Of a DNA stretch of 10,139 nucleotides, positions 6,182-10,139 are shown one piece after another. The stretch is from Acidobacteriota bacterium (lineage in GTDB: Bacteria > Acidobacteriota > Terriglobia > UBA7540), in NCBI GenBank assembly GCA_003224635.1, contig QHZK01000230.1, forward strand, positions 2,277 to 12,415, written 5' to 3'. A program made the position numbers and the translations under genes. How positions within the stretch are numbered: the stretch's first letter is position 1; each line of letters opens with the position of its first letter. A model generated the notes under the pieces. The model was not told the origin of the DNA. It saw only the letters and a program-made list of their open reading frames with translations, and searched no databases.

Positions 6182-9043
6182 ATGGATATCTGGCGAGACA
6201 TTCAAGGGGTCAACGCGGGGTATCTGGAGGAGCTCTATGAGCGCTATCGTCGCTACCCCAATTCTGTAGATGCCGGAACGCGGGCGATTTTTGAGCAATC
6301 ACCTCCACCTGTAGCGGCTGTCGAGGCCTGCCCTGGAAGGGACCGCCGATCAGAGACGGCGCTCACCGAGCGCCGCTACAGTGACGAGACGGCGCTCATA
6401 GAGCGCCGCTACAGCGCCAAGATCGTCGGCGCCGTGAATCTCGCGGAGTCGATTCGGAAATTCGGCCACCTCGACGCCCAGATCGACCCGCTGGGCAGCC
6501 CGCCGCCGAGCGACCCTTCTCTCCATCCAGAATTCCACGGGGTCACCGAGGAAGACTTGCGCGAGTTGCCTGCTACTCTGATCGTGGGAACGATTGCGGA
6601 GGGGAAGGCGAATGCGCGCGAGGTCATTCAGGCCCTGCGCCAAGTCTATTCATCCGTCACCGGCTATGATTACGCCCACCTGCGCGACCCGGAAGAACGG
6701 GAATGGCTGCGGGTGGCGGCTGAGTCCGGCATTTTTCGCCCTCCCGCTGACCCGATCGATGAAGTGGCGCTGCTCGAGCGGCTCACTCAGGAAGGAGTAT
6801 TCGAGCTCTTCCTGCACCGCACTTTTCCCGGCAAGACCCGATTCTCGATCGAAGGCCTCGGAATCCTGATACCCGTGCTCGACGAAGTGATCGGCCGGGC
6901 GGCGGGCGCCGAATTCCGGAACATCTTGATCGGCATGGCCCACCGCGGACGCCTCAACGTCCTGGCGCACGTGCTAAACAAGCCCTATGCCCAGATCCTG
7001 GCTGAGTTCAAAGACCCGGTGAAGGCCAGTCGATACCGTGGTGATCTGGGCTGGACGGGCGACGTGAAGTATCACTCGGGCGCACGGCATTCTGTGAAGG
7101 AGGGCGAGGCCGCGAGCCTCGTGGTGTCGCTGGCGCCCAACCCGAGTCACCTCGAAGCCGTGGACCCCGTGGTCGAGGGCATGGCGCGCGCTGCCGGAAC
7201 TCAGGTGGACGGGCCGGGGCCGCCTCGCTTCGATCCCACGCGGACGCTGCCCCTCCTGATCCATGGCGATGCGTCCTTCCCTGGCCAAGGCGTCGTAGCT
7301 GAGACGCTGAATCTCTTTCGCTTGCCGGGCTATCACACCGGGGGCACGATTCACATCATCGCCAACAACCAGCTCGGGTTCACCAGCACGCCCGAGGATG
7401 GCCGGAGCACGATCTACGCGAGCGATCTGGCGCGGGGCTTCAGGATTCCGATCGTGCACGTGAACGCCGATCATCCGGAGGCCTCGATCGAGGCGGCGCG
7501 CCTGGCGCTCGCCTATCGCGTTCGCTTTCACAAGGACTTCGTGATCGACTTGGTCGGCTACCGCCGCTACGGTCACAACGAAGGCGACGAGCCGAGCTTT
7601 ACCCAGCCCGTGATGTACCGGAAGATTGCGAGTCACCCGACGGTGCGGCAGCTTTGGGTGAAAACATTGCTCGAGCGCGGAGTCATTAAAGAAGGTTTTG
7701 CGGAAAGCCTCGTGCGCAAGCACACCGATCGCATCCAGGGCGTGTACGAATCACTCGAACCCGAACGCCAGTTGGTCGAGCCGGTGCCCGAGCCTCCGCC
7801 TCCGGGCGCGGCGCGCCACGCCAGGACGGCGGTCTCCGTCGAGCGGCTGCGGCAATTGAATGGGGGCCTTCTGGCTGTGCCCGAGGGTTTCGCGCTCAAC
7901 CGCAAGCTCGAACGCGCCAGGAACCGAAGGCGGCGGGCGCTGGACAATATTGACGAGAAGACCGTCGACTGGGCGATGGCCGAAGAGCTGGCGCTGGCTT
8001 CGATCCTCGAAGACGGCATCGCCATTCGCCTCACGGGCCAGGACGTGGAGCGCGGGACTTTCAGCCAGCGGCACGCCGTCTTCTATGACGTGAATACCAA
8101 TCAGCCCTTCATCCCTTTGCAAGCTTTGCCCCGGGCGAAAGCGGCCTTCGAGGTGTGCAACAGCCCGCTCAGCGAAAATGCGGCTTTGGCCTTTGAATAC
8201 GGCTACAACGTGCAAGAGCCTCGCCGGCTGGTGATCTGGGAAGCGCAATACGGGGATTTCATCAATGCCGCTCAGGTCGTGGTCGACGAATTCATCCTCT
8301 CGGCGCGCGCCAAGTGGGGACTGACTCCGTCGCTCGTGCTCCTGCTGCCCCACGGCCTCGAGGGCCAGGGGCCGGACCACGCCAGCGCCCGGCCCGAGCG
8401 CTTCTTCGAGGTGGCGGCGGCGATCAACCTCCGCATGGCGAATTGCACGACCGCCGCCCAGTATTTTCACCTGCTGCGATTGCAGGCGACCCTGCTCGAG
8501 GCAGACCCGCTGCCGCTCGTCGTCCTTACTCCCAAGAGCCTGCTGCGCCATCCGCTCGTGGCCTCGTCGCCTCGGGAGCTGACGGAGGGCGGGTTCGAGC
8601 GAGTCATCGACGACGAGCGGGCACAGCAACTGCCCGCCGAGGTGCGGCGTCTGATCCTGGCGAGCGGCAAGGTGTACGTTGACCTGGTCACGAGCGAGCG
8701 TCGCGGGACGGGCCGCGCCGTCGCCCTCTGCCGCGTCGAGCAACTCTATCCCTTTCCCGAACAGGACTTGCGCCCCGTGCTCGAGCGCTATCCCAATCTG
8801 GAAGAAGTAGTGTGGTTGCAAGAGGAGCCTCGAAACATGGGCGCGTGGGGATATATGCGCCTCCGGCTCGCCCAGCTCATTGATGGGCGCTGGCCCTTGC
8901 ATTATATCGGGCGGCCGCGGAGCTCCAGTCCTGCCGAGGGTTCCTCAGCCTGGCACGCGCTCAATCAGGAGACGATTATCAAGCAGGCATACGACCTGAC
9001 GGAGAGTCGTGCGGATGAAAGCCTCTTGTTAAGGAAGGCGTAA
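6182..9043 (+). CDS. sucA: 2-oxoglutarate dehydrogenase E1 component
   Basis: Thiamine-diphosphate-dependent E1 of the 2-oxoglutarate dehydrogenase complex. It decarboxylates 2-oxoglutarate and loads succinyl onto the lipoyl arm of SucB. The 953-residue product (E. coli about 933) begins with the short N-terminal helix typical of the family (about 1-35, GYLEELYERYR). A variable linker carries a repeat insertion (about 45-80). The E1 core follows: FSIEGLG, IGMAHRGRLNVLAHVL (H254), GDVKYHSG, NPSHLE (320-325), the ThDP motif from HGDASFPGQG (D363) to NNQLGF (N395-N396), and HVNADHPEA. The C-terminal half shows GTFSQRHAVFYD, SPLSENAALAFEYGY, GLEGQGPDHASARPERF and QEEPRNMGAWGY. The start is set by AAGGA 7 nt upstream; the in-frame GTG at 6158 lacks this. 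sucB follows in the same direction after a 242-nt repeat-rich spacer, so co-transcription is likely but less tight than in the pdh operon. Confidence 0.97.
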   Translation: MDIWRDIQGVNAGYLEELYERYRRYPNSVDAGTRAIFEQSPPPVAAVEACPGRDRRSETALTERRYSDETALIERRYSAKIVGAVNLAESIRKFGHLDAQIDPLGSPPPSDPSLHPEFHGVTEEDLRELPATLIVGTIAEGKANAREVIQALRQVYSSVTGYDYAHLRDPEEREWLRVAAESGIFRPPADPIDEVALLERLTQEGVFELFLHRTFPGKTRFSIEGLGILIPVLDEVIGRAAGAEFRNILIGMAHRGRLNVLAHVLNKPYAQILAEFKDPVKASRYRGDLGWTGDVKYHSGARHSVKEGEAASLVVSLAPNPSHLEAVDPVVEGMARAAGTQVDGPGPPRFDPTRTLPLLIHGDASFPGQGVVAETLNLFRLPGYHTGGTIHIIANNQLGFTSTPEDGRSTIYASDLARGFRIPIVHVNADHPEASIEAARLALAYRVRFHKDFVIDLVGYRRYGHNEGDEPSFTQPVMYRKIASHPTVRQLWVKTLLERGVIKEGFAESLVRKHTDRIQGVYESLEPERQLVEPVPEPPPPGAARHARTAVSVERLRQLNGGLLAVPEGFALNRKLERARNRRRRALDNIDEKTVDWAMAEELALASILEDGIAIRLTGQDVERGTFSQRHAVFYDVNTNQPFIPLQALPRAKAAFEVCNSPLSENAALAFEYGYNVQEPRRLVIWEAQYGDFINAAQVVVDEFILSARAKWGLTPSLVLLLPHGLEGQGPDHASARPERFFEVAAAINLRMANCTTAAQYFHLLRLQATLLEADPLPLVVLTPKSLLRHPLVASSPRELTEGGFERVIDDERAQQLPAEVRRLILASGKVYVDLVTSERRGTGRAVALCRVEQLYPFPEQDLRPVLERYPNLEEVVWLQEEPRNMGAWGYMRLRLAQLIDGRWPLHYIGRPRSSSPAEGSSAWHALNQETIIKQAYDLTESRADESLLLRKA
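6310..6413 (+). repeat. In-frame palindromic insertion with a 33-bp tandem repeat in sucA
   Basis: Two 33-bp units (6353-6385 and 6386-6418) differ at only a few bases. They encode ETALTERRYSD and ETALIERRYSA (residues 58-79). Each contains a hairpin with an 8-bp stem CGGCGCTC/GAGCGCCG and a 3-nt loop (6357-6375, loop ACC; 6390-6408, loop ATA). TGTAGCGGC at 6310-6318 is the exact inverted complement of GCCGCTACA at 6372-6380, which recurs at 6405-6413. This gives element-like ends. The segment lies in the linker between the N-terminal helix and the E1 core, outside the catalytic domains. Confidence 0.75.
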
Positions 9044-9082
9044 CTGCACGGGATTCGGGGTCTGTAACTCGGGAATGTTGGA

Positions 9083-9232
9083 ATCTGTAATATGAATGGC
9101 GAATGGTGAATTATGAATGATGAATGATGAATGATGATGAATGATGATGAATGATGAATGATGATGAATGATGAATTACAGTGTCTGTTTGTGGTTCACC
9201 ATTAATAATTCATAATTCAGAATATCTGTAAT
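9083..9232 (+). repeat. Direct 9-bp repeats bracketing the spacer repeat block
   Basis: ATCTGTAAT occurs at 9083-9091 and again at 9224-9232, enclosing the ATGA-rich block. This could be a target-site duplication left by an inserted element, or just part of the repeat family. The two readings cannot be separated from one locus. Confidence 0.4.
9102..9219 (+). repeat. AT-rich ATGA/GATGAAT simple repeat with inverted arms in the sucA-sucB spacer
   Basis: From about 9112 to 9177 the sequence is an irregular tandem array of ATGA and ATGATGA units. The flanks are inverted repeats: TGAATTATGAAT (9107-9118) is the exact complement of 9208-9219, and AATGGTGAA (9102-9110) is the exact complement of 9195-9203. 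A transcript could fold back on itself here. Base composition contrasts sharply with the GC-rich genes on either side. No open reading frame, tRNA or clear terminator is seen in the whole spacer 9044-9285. Confidence 0.7.
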
Positions 9233-9241
9233 CTTGCATTT

Positions 9242-9269
9242 CCCGAATCCCGAGTCCCGAGCCCCGAGT
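9242..9269 (+). repeat. Four CCCGAGT-type heptamers just upstream of sucB
   Basis: CCCGAAT, CCCGAGT, CCCGAGC and CCCGAGT stand head to tail. The weak Shine-Dalgarno-like AGGG of sucB (9273-9276, 9 nt before the ATG) begins directly after the array, so the repeat forms the immediate sucB leader. Confidence 0.8.
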
Positions 9270-9285
9270 CCCAGGGTCGCAAAAC

Positions 9286-10139
9286 ATGTCATCGAAAATC
9301 CTTGTGCCCGAACTGGGCGAATCGGTCCTGGAAGCCACGGTCGGCCGCTGGCTGAAGCATGAAGGCGAACCCGTGAGCGTGGGCGAGCCGCTGCTCGAAC
9401 TCGAGACCGAGAAAGTGGATCTCGAAGTCGGAGCCGAGAGGAGCGGAGTGTTATCCCGCATCGAGAAGCCGCAGGGCGCAGACGTCCGCATTGGCGACGT
9501 GCTGGGCGTGATCGAGGACTCCGCGAGCGTGGGCGTCCCATCTGGGAGCGCTGGCGTCTCGCCCGCAACTGTGAAATCGGAACCGAAGCAGGGCGAGCCG
9601 CAAGCAGCGAGCAGCGAATCAAGACTTCAGAAGACCCCTGATTCCGCCGTCCGTACTGCTCCCGTCCCAGCGCGCGAGACAGGTGGCGCGGCCCCCGAAT
9701 CCAGAGCCTCGAATCCCGAGGCCCGAGCCGCGGCCACTCCCTCCGCCCGCCGGCTTGCCCGCGAGCGCGGAGTGGACCTGGACGAAGTTGCTCCTCACGA
9801 TCAAGGCGGCCGGGTGACCGCGGAGGACGTTCAAAGCCACTTGCAAGGGAAGGGAGTCGAAGTCGCGCCCCCGCCGGCCCCACCGTCAAACGCCAGCCGA
9901 GCAGCGTATGGCGCCGGGCCGAAAGTCAGTCCGACGCCCTCCGCCGTGACGGGCGGAGCGACGGCTTCCGTGCCCGCAGCTCCCGCCCGTTTTGAGGAGC
10001 GCGTGCGCATGTCGCGCCGGCGGCAGACCATCGCCCGCCGCCTGGTCGAAGCGCAGCGCACTGCGGCCATGCTCACCACCTTCAACGACGTTGACATGAC
10101 CGCAGTCATGGAGGTCAGAAAGCGCCAGAAGGAGTCCTT
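9286..10139 (+). CDS. sucB: 2-oxoglutarate dehydrogenase complex E2 (dihydrolipoamide succinyltransferase), 3' end cut by window edge
   Basis: Core subunit that moves the succinyl group from SucA to CoA through a lipoyl arm. 284 codons are visible and the frame is open to the edge. Residues 1-77 form a lipoyl domain with the lipoylated lysine K43 in ETEKVDLEV. A Pro/Ala-rich linker (about 78-150) carries two repeat-derived segments. Residues 151-186 are the peripheral-subunit-binding domain (PSARRLARERGVD, QGGRVTAEDV). A second linker follows, then the start of the acyltransferase domain from about 237 (RMSRRRQTIARRL) through TFNDVDMTAVMEVRKR. EKVDLEV and FNDVDM are typical of the 2-oxoglutarate rather than the pyruvate E2, which agrees with the upstream sucA. 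The catalytic His-Asp motif would lie beyond the window. The start has only a weak AGGG site 9 nt upstream. Confidence 0.95.
   Translation, partial: MSSKILVPELGESVLEATVGRWLKHEGEPVSVGEPLLELETEKVDLEVGAERSGVLSRIEKPQGADVRIGDVLGVIEDSASVGVPSGSAGVSPATVKSEPKQGEPQAASSESRLQKTPDSAVRTAPVPARETGGAAPESRASNPEARAAATPSARRLARERGVDLDEVAPHDQGGRVTAEDVQSHLQGKGVEVAPPPAPPSNASRAAYGAGPKVSPTPSAVTGGATASVPAAPARFEERVRMSRRRQTIARRLVEAQRTAAMLTTFNDVDMTAVMEVRKRQKES
9543..9566 (+). repeat. REP-like hairpin unit inside the sucB linker
   Basis: This 24-nt unit begins TGGGAGCG and folds as GCTGGCG/CGCCCGC with loop TCT and one mismatch. It matches the 3203-3226 unit at 19 of 24 positions. 20 nt of it (9547-9566) match the minus strand of 3245-3264 at 19 of 20. 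It encodes SGSAGVSPA at residues 86-94 of SucB. Confidence 0.75.
9694..9728 (+). repeat. Five degenerate CCCGAGT-type heptamers inside sucB
   Basis: CCCGAAT, CCAGAGC, CTCGAAT, CCCGAGG and CCCGAGC run head to tail in the linker before the subunit-binding domain (residues about 137-148). The unit is the same as in the leader array at 9242-9269 but more diverged. Seven is not a multiple of three, so unit number must have been constrained by frame. Confidence 0.7.

Noticed and set aside
7751..8902. A 383-codon open frame on the minus strand inside sucA
   Set aside because: It is antisense to conserved SucA sequence, shows no recognisable domain, and long antisense frames are expected in GC-rich codon-biased genes.
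9112..9177. Possible CRISPR array in the ATGA-rich block
   Set aside because: Units are 4-7 bp with no unique spacers and irregular spacing; this is simple-sequence repeat, not repeat-spacer structure.

Overview
The window holds the central 2-oxoacid dehydrogenase genes of a GC-rich bacterium, arranged head to head. On the minus strand, reading leftward from about 5980, lie the E1 (aceE-type, homodimeric) and E2 (aceF) genes of the pyruvate dehydrogenase complex. They are followed by a third gene that overlaps the E2 stop codon and runs off the left edge. On the plus strand, reading rightward from about 6182, lie the E1 (sucA) and E2 (sucB) genes of the 2-oxoglutarate dehydrogenase complex; sucB is cut by the right edge. 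No E3 (lipoamide dehydrogenase) gene is present, so a shared E3 is presumably encoded elsewhere. Together the genes make the enzymes that convert pyruvate to acetyl-CoA and 2-oxoglutarate to succinyl-CoA, the entry step and one oxidative step of the TCA cycle.

Layout: 1-1723 (-) is a partial gene for an exported protein built from two copies of a 270-280-residue module (beta-rich part plus TPR-like helices). It is open across the whole interval, with no stop codon inside the window. 1720-3183 (-) is aceF and 3235-5979 (-) is aceE. 5980-6181 is the divergent control region, with a candidate extended -10 promoter for the pdh operon and a GC-rich hairpin in its leader. 6182-9043 (+) is sucA. 9044-9285 is a repeat-filled spacer. 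9286-10139 (+) is the 5' part of sucB.

The most unusual aspect is the density of small repeats and palindromes, and where they sit. A REP-like hairpin family (loop TCT) forms an inverted doublet across the aceE stop codon and recurs inside the sucB linker, so the peptide SAGVSPA is written into both proteins. A second palindrome type is duplicated in frame in the N-terminal region of sucA. A CCCGAGT-type heptamer array occurs both just before sucB and inside its linker. Simple repeats fill the aceF linker and the sucA-sucB spacer. All in-gene copies fall in flexible linkers or at protein termini.

The organism is not named by any marker here. The homodimeric E1 genes, the GC-rich codon use and this style of dispersed mini-repeats would fit an Acidobacteriota soil lineage, but that is inference from remembered patterns and is only moderately certain.
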